Shown one piece after another: positions 42,078 through 50,130 of a DNA stretch of 64,000 nucleotides; the stretch's first letter is position 1, and each line of letters starts with the position of its first letter. Source of the stretch: an uncultured Bacteroides sp. Lineage in GTDB: Bacteria; Bacteroidota; Bacteroidia; Bacteroidales; Bacteroidaceae. Where the stretch lies: assembly GCA_905203765.1 (NCBI GenBank), contig CAJKXC010000008.1:1-64000 (forward strand). The letters run 5' to 3'. The notes under the pieces are model-generated. The model worked only from the letters and a program-made list of their open reading frames with translations, did not search any database and had not been told where the DNA came from. The position numbers were made by a program, and so were the translations under genes.

Positions 42078-42095
42078 TTTTGGCATAGATTTAGT
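42078..42095 (+). promoter_or_regulatory. Sigma-54-like promoter before the adaptor gene
   Basis: TTTTGGCATAGATTTAGT has GG at 42082-42083 and G at 42094, the GG-N10-G spacing of -24/-12 promoters (consensus TGGCAC-N5-TTGC; here GT rather than GC). It lies 43 nt before the adaptor ATG. The palindrome centre lies 54.5 nt upstream of the GG, the same as at 46106. Confidence 0.6.
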
Positions 42096-42137
42096 ATATA
42101 TTAAGCGTTATGTTCGCAAATAATTAAATCTAAAGAT

Positions 42138-43385
42138 ATGGACAGAGAAATTCCGAAAGAAGTGCGCAACAAGGAGCGCAATAAGAAATTTATTCGTTAT
42201 GGCGGTATGGGTGTTGCCGGTATCGTAGTAATCAGCGTACTCATTTCGTTGATGCGCACGGGCGTGAAGGAGAAAGACCTGGTGTTCTCCAAAGTGGGCA
42301 AAGGCACGATCGAGGTCAGCGTGAGCGCTTCGGGCAAGGTGGTGCCGGCATTCGAGGAAATCATCAACTCGCCCATCAACACGCGCATCCTGGAAGTATA
42401 TAAGAAAGGTGGCGACAGTGTAGACGTAGGGACGCCTATCCTGAAACTGGACTTGCAGAGCGCCGAAACCGACTATAAAAAGTTGCTGGACGAAGAGCAG
42501 ATGCGCAGCTACAAGCTGAAACAGCTCCAGGTGAACAACCAGACCAAACTGAACGACCTGCAGATGCAGATTAAGGTTTCTGCCATGAAGCTGAACCGTA
42601 TGAAGGTGGAACTGCGCAACGAGCAGTACCTTGACAGCCTCGGTTCGGGAACCACCGACAAGGTGCGCCAGGCGGAACTGAGCTACAACGTAGCCCAACT
42701 GGAATACGAACAACTGAAACAGCAGTATGCCAACGAAAAAGAGGTGCTGGCTGCCGAATATAAAGTGCAGGAACTGGACTTCAGCATGTTCCGCAAGAGC
42801 CTTGCCGAAACGAAGCGCACGCTGGACGATGCGCAGATCCGTTCGCCCCGGAAGGCCATCCTTACTTACATCAACAACCAGATCGGCGCACAGGTGTCGG
42901 AAGGCAGCCAGATTGCCGTCATCTCCGATCTGAGCCACTTCAAGGTAGAGGGTGAGATAGCCGATACCTATGGCGACCGCGTGGCAGCCGGTGGAAAGGC
43001 GATTGTGAAGATAGGCAGCGAGAAGCTGGAAGGCTTGGTGAGCAGTGTGACCCCGCTGTCGAAGAACGGCGTAATCTCCTTCACCGTACAGCTGAACGAG
43101 GATAACAACCGCCGTCTGCGTTCCGGCTTGAAAACGGACGTCTACGTGATGAATGCCGTGAAAGAGGACGTGATGCGCATAGCCAATGCCAGCTACTACG
43201 TGGGACGCGGCGAATACGAACTCTTTGTACGCAACTCCGACAAGGAAGTGGTGAAGCGCAAAGTACAGCTGGGCGACTCCAACTTTGAGTTTGTCGAGGT
43301 AGTGGGCGGCTTGCAACCGGGCGATGAAGTGGTAGTGAGCGACATGAGCAACTATAAGAACAAGAATAAGCTGAAACTGAAATAA
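42138..43385 (+). CDS. HlyD/MacA-type periplasmic adaptor of an ABC system
   Basis: A 415-residue membrane-fusion protein linking an inner-membrane ABC transporter to an outer-membrane channel. One N-terminal membrane segment (about 15-36, YGGMGVAGIVVISVLISLM) anchors it. A beta-barrel/lipoyl half follows (GKGTIEVSVSASGKVVPAFE), then a helical hairpin (about 105-225, rich in Leu/Glu/Lys) and the second lipoyl half (QIRSPRKAILTYINNQIGAQ). The C-terminal membrane-proximal domain ends VVSDMSNYKNKNKLKLK. No TolC gene is present in the window. It heads the transporter array and lies under the first sigma-54-like promoter. Confidence 0.9.
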   Translation: MDREIPKEVRNKERNKKFIRYGGMGVAGIVVISVLISLMRTGVKEKDLVFSKVGKGTIEVSVSASGKVVPAFEEIINSPINTRILEVYKKGGDSVDVGTPILKLDLQSAETDYKKLLDEEQMRSYKLKQLQVNNQTKLNDLQMQIKVSAMKLNRMKVELRNEQYLDSLGSGTTDKVRQAELSYNVAQLEYEQLKQQYANEKEVLAAEYKVQELDFSMFRKSLAETKRTLDDAQIRSPRKAILTYINNQIGAQVSEGSQIAVISDLSHFKVEGEIADTYGDRVAAGGKAIVKIGSEKLEGLVSSVTPLSKNGVISFTVQLNEDNNRRLRSGLKTDVYVMNAVKEDVMRIANASYYVGRGEYELFVRNSDKEVVKRKVQLGDSNFEFVEVVGGLQPGDEVVVSDMSNYKNKNKLKLK

Positions 43386-43394
43386 GAGGGCTTT

Positions 43395-44714
43395 ATGATA
43401 AGGACTTATTTGAAACAGGCATGGGAGCTGTTGAAGCAAAATCCGCTTTTCAGTAGTCTCTACGTCGTCGGCACCGGCCTGGCTATTGCCATGACGATGA
43501 TTATGGCGGTGGTCTATTATGTGAAGATAGCCCCGGTCTATCCGGAGGTGAACCGTATGAATACGCTTTACCTTACGAACTCCCGTTTTCAGAAGGGGGA
43601 AGGAGATAATAAAAGCACCTTTCAGTGGTCATTCTCTTTGAAAGCGGTGCAGGAATGGTTCTATCCGGTGAAGAATGCAACGGTGGTATCCGCCTCTTTG
43701 CAGAATGACATGACGAACAATAGTTACGTGCAGCCCAGTGATCGTAGCGGTGACTTCTTGGTGAGCTTGAAGTTGGTCGATCCCAATTTCTTCCGCATTT
43801 ACTCTTTCCGGTTCCTCGAAGGGCAGGCGTTTACCGCTTCCGACCTGGAGAGTGGCATCGCTACGGCGGTGATTACGGAAGAACTCTCCCGCCGCCTGTT
43901 CGGCACGGTAGAGGGGGTAGTGGGGCGCTCGTTCAGCCTGAACTATGCAGACTATCGGGTTTGTGGTGTGGTACGTGGCGCCAGCTTTCTGACGTCGAAA
44001 TCGTATGCACAAGTATATATGCCTTATAGCGTGGCGAAAGATTATCAAGAACCGAAATATGACATTCCTTATTTGGGAGCTTATGGAGTTACCTTTATGG
44101 TGGAAGACGATGCACAGGCAAAGGCGCTGCGTGCAGAGATAGACGAGGTGCTCCGTAAGGTGAACCTGGTACATAAGGATGAGTGGACAGTGAGTATTTG
44201 GGATCAGCCTACATCGCATCTGCTCAGCGCTTTCAAGAAATATGCCGGCCAGGAGTTCGATACCTGGGCAACAGTCCGCCACTTCCTACTGGTGCTGCTG
44301 GTGTTGCTGCTGGTGCCTGCCCTCAACTTGAGTGGCATGATAGCGAGCCGCATGGAGAGCCGGTTGGCAGAGATGGGAGTGCGCAAGTCTTTCGGTGCAG
44401 GGCGTGGCAGCCTGCTCTCGCAAGTGATGTGGGAGAATCTGCTGTTGACTTTGCTGGGAGGACTGTTAGGATTGCTGCTGGCATGGCTGGGGCTTTACCT
44501 CTGCCGTGAATGGGTGTTCTCGGTCTTTGAAAGTTGGCCGAGTGCACTTCCCGAAGGAGTGGAGGTGCGCGTGTCCGGCGAAATGCTTTTTGCTCCGCTG
44601 GTGTTCCTGGCAGCGTTGCTGCTCTGCGTGGCACTGAACATGCTGTCGGCGCTGCTGCCGGCATGGCATTCGCTGCGGAAACCGATTATTTATTCATTGA
44701 ACGAGAAACGATAA
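43395..44714 (+). CDS. FtsX/MacB-type ABC permease, pair 1 A-type
   Basis: A 439-residue inner-membrane permease without an ATPase domain. TM1 lies near residues 20-43 (LYVVGTGLAIAMTMIMAVVY). The periplasmic domain spans about 45-290. Three C-terminal TMs follow near 296-315, 350-370 and 395-420, with the FtsX-type loop MGVRKSFGAGRGSLLSQVMW after TM2. This TM1 plus large periplasmic domain plus three TMs is the type VII (mechanotransmission) layout of MacB/LolCE. It starts 9 nt after the adaptor stop. It is the A member of pair 1; A types in this cluster start with M-I-x-x-Y/F and have a central helix-forming G-V-R-K-A/S-F-G motif. Confidence 0.85.
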   Translation: MIRTYLKQAWELLKQNPLFSSLYVVGTGLAIAMTMIMAVVYYVKIAPVYPEVNRMNTLYLTNSRFQKGEGDNKSTFQWSFSLKAVQEWFYPVKNATVVSASLQNDMTNNSYVQPSDRSGDFLVSLKLVDPNFFRIYSFRFLEGQAFTASDLESGIATAVITEELSRRLFGTVEGVVGRSFSLNYADYRVCGVVRGASFLTSKSYAQVYMPYSVAKDYQEPKYDIPYLGAYGVTFMVEDDAQAKALRAEIDEVLRKVNLVHKDEWTVSIWDQPTSHLLSAFKKYAGQEFDTWATVRHFLLVLLVLLLVPALNLSGMIASRMESRLAEMGVRKSFGAGRGSLLSQVMWENLLLTLLGGLLGLLLAWLGLYLCREWVFSVFESWPSALPEGVEVRVSGEMLFAPLVFLAALLLCVALNMLSALLPAWHSLRKPIIYSLNEKR

Positions 44715-44726
44715 AAGGACAAGGCT

Positions 44727-46022
44727 ATGTTGAAAATTATATTAAAGAACCTTTGGGCACGCCGCTCCCGCAACGGATGGCTGCTGGCGGAACTGATTTT
44801 GGTGAGCATCGTTTCCTGGATAATTCTGGATCCGGTTATCGTGGTGACTCACGACCGTAACATCCCCTTGGGATATGATGCCGACCGTCTTTGTCTGGTG
44901 TCGCTCGGTGCTTTGCAACCGCAAGCTCCGGGATATGATGCGCAGGCAGAAGATTCTACGGTGCTGGTGAATACTTATCTGAACATGGTGCGACGCGTCA
45001 AGGACTTTCCGGGAGTGGAACTCGCCGCTCCGTTACTGGGCTTTTGCTATCCCAATTCGAATGGCAATAGCAACAGCTCGATACGTGCGGAAGGTGATAC
45101 GCTCGATATATCTACCATGTGGATGTTCTTCCTGCCCCACACCGGGTTCTTCGAGACGTATGGCTTTCGTCCCGGAAAGGGGATGACTCCCGGGGAGTTG
45201 TCGGATTATGACTATACCAAGAATGACATCGTGCTTACGGAGAACGCTGCCGAACGCTTTTTCGGAACAAAGGATGCGCGTAATAAACGGTGCTGGAATG
45301 TGTCTCGGAACGACACGACCGTTATGCCGGTGATAGGTACCGTAGGTACTTTCAAGATATATAGCGAGTGGCGTCCTGTGCCGGTGCTATTCAAACCGAT
45401 GCTTTCAGTGGATGTAAGTGATATTCCGGAGAATGCGCAGATACTTATTCGGATAAAGGAAGGTGTCAGCATGAACCGTTTCTTGCATGAGTTTCGCCCG
45501 TGGATGGTGAAGGAACTGCGTGCGGGCAATCTCTTTGCACGCAGCGTGCGGTCTTACGAGAAATTGATTGCCGACATGGAGTATGCGGGCTCTACCTCTA
45601 TCTATCACCGCAACCTGGCGATGGCGGGGTTCTTCCTTATCAACCTTTGCCTGGGAGTGATCGGTACCTTCTGGCTGCAGACGCGCACGCGTCGCGAAGA
45701 GGTAGGAGTGATACTCTCGTTCGGCGGTACTCCGAGGGATATTGTCCGCCTGCTGATGGGCGAGGGAGCAGTGATGACCTTTATTGCTACATTGGTGGGG
45801 TGCTTGCTATACCTGCAGTATGCCTTGAAGGAAGGTTTGGAGAAAGCACAGAACTGGGTGGACACTACGGAGGTGTATTGGGTGACGGACTTCACGCAGC
45901 ACTTCCTGGTAGTATCGCTGATTGTGTTCGTTATTATGCTGGTGGTGGTACTGGTAGGCATCTATATTCCTGCCCGCAGAATCAGCCGCATTCCGCCTAC
46001 CGAAGCCCTGCGCGATGAGTAA
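44727..46022 (+). CDS. FtsX/MacB-type ABC permease, pair 1 B-type
   Basis: A 431-residue permease with the same topology. The N-terminus MLKIILKNLWARRSRNGWLL leads into TM1 (about 18-38). B types differ from A types by an R/Q-N-W/L start, a TM2 region with GTFWLQTRTRREEVGVIL, and a C-terminal end of the I-P-A-R...P-x-EAL-x-DE kind, here ARRISRIPPTEALRDE. It follows the A member after 12 nt. The pair could form a heterodimer. The spacer to the next gene (169 nt) carries the second control region, so pair 1 and the adaptor form one transcription unit. Confidence 0.85.
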   Translation: MLKIILKNLWARRSRNGWLLAELILVSIVSWIILDPVIVVTHDRNIPLGYDADRLCLVSLGALQPQAPGYDAQAEDSTVLVNTYLNMVRRVKDFPGVELAAPLLGFCYPNSNGNSNSSIRAEGDTLDISTMWMFFLPHTGFFETYGFRPGKGMTPGELSDYDYTKNDIVLTENAAERFFGTKDARNKRCWNVSRNDTTVMPVIGTVGTFKIYSEWRPVPVLFKPMLSVDVSDIPENAQILIRIKEGVSMNRFLHEFRPWMVKELRAGNLFARSVRSYEKLIADMEYAGSTSIYHRNLAMAGFFLINLCLGVIGTFWLQTRTRREEVGVILSFGGTPRDIVRLLMGEGAVMTFIATLVGCLLYLQYALKEGLEKAQNWVDTTEVYWVTDFTQHFLVVSLIVFVIMLVVVLVGIYIPARRISRIPPTEALRDE

Positions 46023-46039
46023 GGCGAACCGCTGAAAAC

Positions 46040-46066
46040 GGACAAAGTGTTCATTAACGGACACTT
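46040..46066 (+). promoter_or_regulatory. Putative tandem enhancer (UAS) before the ATPase gene
   Basis: AAGTGTTC-N6-GGACACTT (46045-46066; spacer ATTAAC) matches the element before the adaptor as GTGTYC-N6-GGACAC. A degenerate half, GGACA at 46040-46044, lies exactly 19 nt before GGACA at 46059-46063, the same tandem distance as at 42003-42039. No T tract follows, so a terminator role is unlikely here. Confidence 0.65.
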
Positions 46067-46105
46067 GCCCGGAAACATAAATGCTTGATAATAAAAGAAA
46101 AAGGA

Positions 46106-46123
46106 TTTTGGCACAGCATTTGA
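46106..46123 (+). promoter_or_regulatory. Sigma-54-like promoter before the ATPase gene
   Basis: TTTTGGCACAGCATTTGA: GG at 46110-46111, then G-A at 46122-46123, GG-N10-GA against consensus GG-N10-GC, with a full TTGGCAC -24 element. The palindrome centre (46055.5) lies 54.5 nt before the GG, identical to the adaptor region. The ATG at 46192 is 69 nt downstream of the -12. Confidence 0.7.
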
Positions 46124-46191
46124 CCTATTGATAAGGTAATTGTGCGAAAACGAAACAGAATAAACCAATAACAATTAAAATACTTACCATT

Positions 46192-46857
46192 ATGATTAAG
46201 TTAACTGGCATCAACAAGATTTATCGTACGAACGAGATTGAAACCGTAGCATTGGAGAATGTGAACCTCGAAGTGAATAAGGGAGAATTCCTGAGTATTA
46301 TGGGACCGTCCGGTTGCGGTAAGTCCACGTTGCTGAACATTATGGGCTTGCTCGATGCGCCTACAAACGGTACCATCGAGATAGCAGGCACTAAGGTAGA
46401 CGGCATGAAGGACAAGGAACTGGCTGCTTTCCGTAACCAGAAGTTGGGCTTCGTATTTCAGTCTTTCCACCTGATTAACTCGCTGAATGTGCTGGATAAT
46501 GTGGAACTGCCTTTGCTTTACAGAAAGGTGTCTGCCAAAGAACGCCGCCGCCTGGCCGAAGAGGTACTGCAGAAAGTCGGGTTGAGCCATCGTATGCGCC
46601 ACATGCCTACACAACTCTCCGGTGGTCAGTGCCAGCGTGTAGCTATTGCCCGTGCCATTATCGGCAACCCGGAGATAATCCTCGCCGATGAGCCGACCGG
46701 TAACCTGGACTCTAAGATGGGTGCTGAGGTTATGGAACTGCTGCATCAGCTGAATAAGGAAGACGGACGTACCATCGTGATGGTAACCCACAACGAAGGA
46801 CAAGCGAAACAAACCAGCCGCACGATCCGCTTCTTCGACGGCCGCCAGGTAGAATAA
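46192..46857 (+). CDS. ABC transporter ATP-binding protein (MacB/LolD type)
   Basis: A 221-residue ATPase, the only one in the cluster. Walker A is GPSGCGKST (residues 38-46), the signature LSGGQCQR lies near 142, Walker B is IILADEPTGNLDS (near 161), and the H-loop is VTHNE (near 199). The V-F-Q-S-F-H-L-I Q-loop region is intact. It starts the second transcription unit and is followed after 51 nt by a permease. It probably powers all ten permeases, or the A-B dimers of each pair. Confidence 0.93.
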   Translation: MIKLTGINKIYRTNEIETVALENVNLEVNKGEFLSIMGPSGCGKSTLLNIMGLLDAPTNGTIEIAGTKVDGMKDKELAAFRNQKLGFVFQSFHLINSLNVLDNVELPLLYRKVSAKERRRLAEEVLQKVGLSHRMRHMPTQLSGGQCQRVAIARAIIGNPEIILADEPTGNLDSKMGAEVMELLHQLNKEDGRTIVMVTHNEGQAKQTSRTIRFFDGRQVE

Positions 46858-46862
46858 TTATT

Positions 46863-46904
46863 AACTGTCAATTATCAACGATCAATTATCAACTGTCAAT
46901 TCAT
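46863..46904. repeat. Heptamer repeat before the pair 2 A-type permease
   Basis: Six 7-nt units: AACTGTC, AATTATC, AACGATC, AATTATC, AACTGTC, AATTCAT. The array ends 4 nt before the ATG at 46909. Confidence 0.7.
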
Positions 46905-46908
46905 TAAA

Positions 46909-48183
46909 ATGCAAACCATTCGCCAAGCTTTTACCATCCTGCGACAAAATCCGTTGCTGAGCACCATATCCATACTGGGTACGGCGTTTGCCATCACTAT
47001 GATTATGGCTATAGTGATTGTCTGGCAGACGAAGTATGCCGACCTGGAACCGGAAGTGAACCGTAGCCGGTGTCTCTATTTCTCCGCCCTGCACTTGGGC
47101 AGCAAAACAAATGAGAGAATGCACAGTTTTAACGGCCCTTCACCGGTATTCATGAAGGAGTGCGTACAGCCAGTGCCCGAGGTAGAGGCTTGTACGGCTT
47201 TTGCTCCGGCAAGTGCGGCGCTGGTATCGCTTACGACCGGCGGCAACCGTTTGAAGGTGGATGCTATGGAGACCGATCCCGGTTTCTGGAAAGTGTTCAG
47301 TATGCAGTTCCTGGCAGGGCAGGGGTTCACCGACGAGCACCGTGCGGGAGGCGCGAAAGCTGTTGTGCTTTGTGCTTCCGTGGCGCGGAACCTGTTCGGT
47401 ACTACGGATGCAGTGGGGCAGCAGTTATTGCTGAACCGCGAACAGGCACGTGTAGTGGGCGTAGTGAAAGATGTTTCCGTTACCGCCAAGGATGCTTATG
47501 CGCAAGTGTGGAGCATGTATCCGGCTGATAAGCTGAAGGTGACCGATGGATGGAGTTACATGGGCAGCAGTCACATTGTAGTGTTGGCACGTACGCCCGA
47601 TGACTTCCCCCTCATCAGCCAGGGCATTACGAAGCGGGTGGAAGCTGTCAATGCCGTACTGGGTGATTTGCAGTTGGATATTATGGAGCAGCCGGACAAC
47701 ATCGTGGCGCATGTGAACCATGTGTGGTCCAATGTGGGGCCGGACGTGACGATGCTCTACTTGCAGTATGCCATTGCACTGTTCATTATTCTGCTGGTAC
47801 CATCTTTCAACCTGTGCGGGTTGAGCAATAGCCGTATGCAGCAGCGTGCTTCCGAACTTGGGGTACGCAAGGCCTTCGGCGGTACGCGCAGTGTGCTGGT
47901 GAGGCAGATATTGAACGAGAACCTGGTGCTGACGCTGCTTGGTGGCGTGGTGGGCCTGCTGTTCAGCTACCTGGCTGTATGGGGTATGCGTACCTGGTTC
48001 TTCACCAATAGCCAGAATGTAGGTACGGCAGGTGATTTCAACCTGAGCATGGGGGCGCTGTTCAGCCCGTGGGTGTTCCTGCTGGCATTTGTTTTCTGCA
48101 TCGTCATCAATATGCTTAGCGCAGGATTGCCTGCATGGATGGCGGCAAGGCATACGATTGTAGATTCACTGAACGACAAATAA
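46909..48183 (+). CDS. FtsX/MacB-type ABC permease, pair 2 A-type
   Basis: A 424-residue A-type permease beginning MQTIRQAFTILRQNPLLSTI. TM1 about 18-40; periplasmic domain to about 280; FtsX core SELGVRKAFGGTRSVLVRQI; C-terminus ending VDSLNDK. It follows the ATPase after 51 nt that carry six heptamers. Closest relative in the window is the pair 3 A-type by eye (shared E-V-N-R-S-R start of the periplasmic domain with pair 4). Confidence 0.85.
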   Translation: MQTIRQAFTILRQNPLLSTISILGTAFAITMIMAIVIVWQTKYADLEPEVNRSRCLYFSALHLGSKTNERMHSFNGPSPVFMKECVQPVPEVEACTAFAPASAALVSLTTGGNRLKVDAMETDPGFWKVFSMQFLAGQGFTDEHRAGGAKAVVLCASVARNLFGTTDAVGQQLLLNREQARVVGVVKDVSVTAKDAYAQVWSMYPADKLKVTDGWSYMGSSHIVVLARTPDDFPLISQGITKRVEAVNAVLGDLQLDIMEQPDNIVAHVNHVWSNVGPDVTMLYLQYAIALFIILLVPSFNLCGLSNSRMQQRASELGVRKAFGGTRSVLVRQILNENLVLTLLGGVVGLLFSYLAVWGMRTWFFTNSQNVGTAGDFNLSMGALFSPWVFLLAFVFCIVINMLSAGLPAWMAARHTIVDSLNDK

Positions 48184-48201
48184 ATAGAAAGAAGAAGACT
48201 C

Positions 48202-49464
48202 ATGAAATTCATCTTACACAACTTACGCATGATATGGGCACGCCTGAGCAGTAACGGCTGGGTGCTTGCCGAACTCTTTCTGGTGTTCATTGTGATGTGG
48301 TTTCTTTGTGACTCCCTGGGCTGCATGAAGTACACCTTCTATCGTCCGTTGGGCTATGACATCGACCATGTATATCGGCTCACCATGATCAGCGGGGGGG
48401 AGAGCCGCGATACTACCTTGCTGGATGCCGACAAATATTGGAGCATACTGCAGAAACTGGAACAGGAACCCAGTGTAGAGGCCGCCTCTCTGAGTTATTG
48501 GAGCCTGCCGATGAGTGGCGCCAACAGTAATAATTCGCTGGCGGTACAGGACACTATCTGGCTGAACGGGCGTCTGATTCATGCTACGGGCGGATATACC
48601 CGCGTCTTTCGTATGCAGGAAGATCCGGCAAGACCTTTCTCCTCATTGCCCATAGGCGACAATCATGTAATGATGAGCCAGACGGCTGTAGATTACTTTA
48701 AGGAACGGTTCCCGGAGTTTTCGCTCAATACACCGTTGGCGTGGCGTGGAGATACGGTGAATACGGTCACCCAGGGTGGTGTTATCGGCAGTTTCCGTAC
48801 TTACCGCTATGGCGACGATGCGCGCTGGTATTTCATGCGGATGGGCGAGCAGTATATCCGCGAGGAATACGGTGACCAGTGGGCGCAAATCGTTTTCCGT
48901 GTGAAGCCTGCCGCCGACGGGGCGGACTATCGGGAACAGTTCGTACGCGAGATAGCGCCGAGACTGGATACAGATGATATTTTTATTGCAGATGCCGAAC
49001 CCTACGAGCAACAGCAGACGCAGTTCGAGGTGCTGAATGGCGATACGGACAAGGTGAACAGCCAGGCGATAGTTGTCTTTTTCCTTTTGGGAAACGTGTT
49101 CCTGGGGTTGATCGGTACTTTCTGGTTCCGCACGCGCCGCCGCCGTTCGGAGATAGCCCTTCGGTTGGCGATGGGCAGCACGAAGAATCAGATATTCCGG
49201 TTGCTTACGGGTGAGGGACTGTTACTGTTGACCCTGGTTACGCTGCCGGCAATGGTGATATGCTACAACGTGGGCATTGCCGAACTTACCATCGGACGCA
49301 CGGAACTGATATCTACATGGCCGGTAGAGTGGAGCGCAGTACGTTTCCTTCTCGGTTCGCTGGGCGCCTGGGTGCTGATAGCGCTGATGGTGATGATGGG
49401 CATCTGGTATCCCGCACGTCAGGCCATGAAGATACAACCGGCGGAAGCATTACATGAAGAATAA
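48202..49464 (+). CDS. FtsX/MacB-type ABC permease, pair 2 B-type
   Basis: A 420-residue B-type permease beginning MKFILHNLRMIWARLSSNGW. The usual B-type features are present: TM2-side GTFWFRTRRRRSEIALRLAM, and the C-terminal end GIWYPARQAMKIQPAEALHE. TM1 about 20-40. It follows its A partner after 18 nt and is followed by the DUF2807 gene after 21 nt. Confidence 0.85.
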   Translation: MKFILHNLRMIWARLSSNGWVLAELFLVFIVMWFLCDSLGCMKYTFYRPLGYDIDHVYRLTMISGGESRDTTLLDADKYWSILQKLEQEPSVEAASLSYWSLPMSGANSNNSLAVQDTIWLNGRLIHATGGYTRVFRMQEDPARPFSSLPIGDNHVMMSQTAVDYFKERFPEFSLNTPLAWRGDTVNTVTQGGVIGSFRTYRYGDDARWYFMRMGEQYIREEYGDQWAQIVFRVKPAADGADYREQFVREIAPRLDTDDIFIADAEPYEQQQTQFEVLNGDTDKVNSQAIVVFFLLGNVFLGLIGTFWFRTRRRRSEIALRLAMGSTKNQIFRLLTGEGLLLLTLVTLPAMVICYNVGIAELTIGRTELISTWPVEWSAVRFLLGSLGAWVLIALMVMMGIWYPARQAMKIQPAEALHEE

Positions 49465-49485
49465 AATCAAAAAACAGAATACATT

Positions 49486-50103
49486 ATGAAATCCTTAGTT
49501 ATTACCCTTAGTTTATTGTTTGCCGCAGTAGCCGGTACAGTTTATGCCGCCAATGGCGATGCCAAGGTGAGCGAAGTTCGTAAAGTAAGCGCTTTCTCTT
49601 CAATAGAGGTGACTTCCGTGGCAACGGTGTACTTCACGCAGAGCGATACCTATTCCCTGAAGATAGAGGGAAAGGAGAAATACGTCACTACCACCGGTAC
49701 CGAGGTGAAAGATGACCGCCTTGTCATCGGCTTTAAAGATGGCGACAAGCAGTCGCGCAACCGCAACGACGGCGTTACCATCTATATCTCTGCCCCCGAC
49801 CTGAAGGAAGTGGAGTTCACCGGCGTAGGCAGCTTCAACTGCGAGACGCCGCTGAAACTGGACGACGTAACGTTCGAGGTGGAAGGCGTAGGCAAACTGA
49901 ACATCGATGACCTGACTTGCAACAATCTGAAAGTGCAGTTGGAAGGTGTGGGCAAGGCCGACATCCATGTGCATTGCGATTACCTGTCCGCCAGCCTGGA
50001 CGGAGTAGGGCACGTTACCCTGAGCGGTGAAGCCGGACATGCCGACATCTCCAAAAGCGGCATCGGCGGAGTGAACACCAGTAACTTGAGAGTAGGGCGC
50101 TAA
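49486..50103 (+). CDS. DUF2807 (head GIN) domain secreted protein
   Basis: A 205-residue predicted periplasmic or outer-surface protein. The signal peptide MKSLVITLSLLFAAVAGTVY is cleaved after YA. The rest is the DUF2807 beta-helix domain (VSAFSSIEVTSVATVYFTQS, then repeated G-V-G and N/D turns to the end GIGGVNTSNLRVGR). Such proteins are of unknown function and are often anchored near efflux systems in Bacteroides. It sits between permease pairs 2 and 3, in frame with the transcript. Confidence 0.85.
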   Translation: MKSLVITLSLLFAAVAGTVYAANGDAKVSEVRKVSAFSSIEVTSVATVYFTQSDTYSLKIEGKEKYVTTTGTEVKDDRLVIGFKDGDKQSRNRNDGVTIYISAPDLKEVEFTGVGSFNCETPLKLDDVTFEVEGVGKLNIDDLTCNNLKVQLEGVGKADIHVHCDYLSASLDGVGHVTLSGEAGHADISKSGIGGVNTSNLRVGR

Positions 50104-50130
50104 AAATATAAACCCCGTAGACCATCGATT

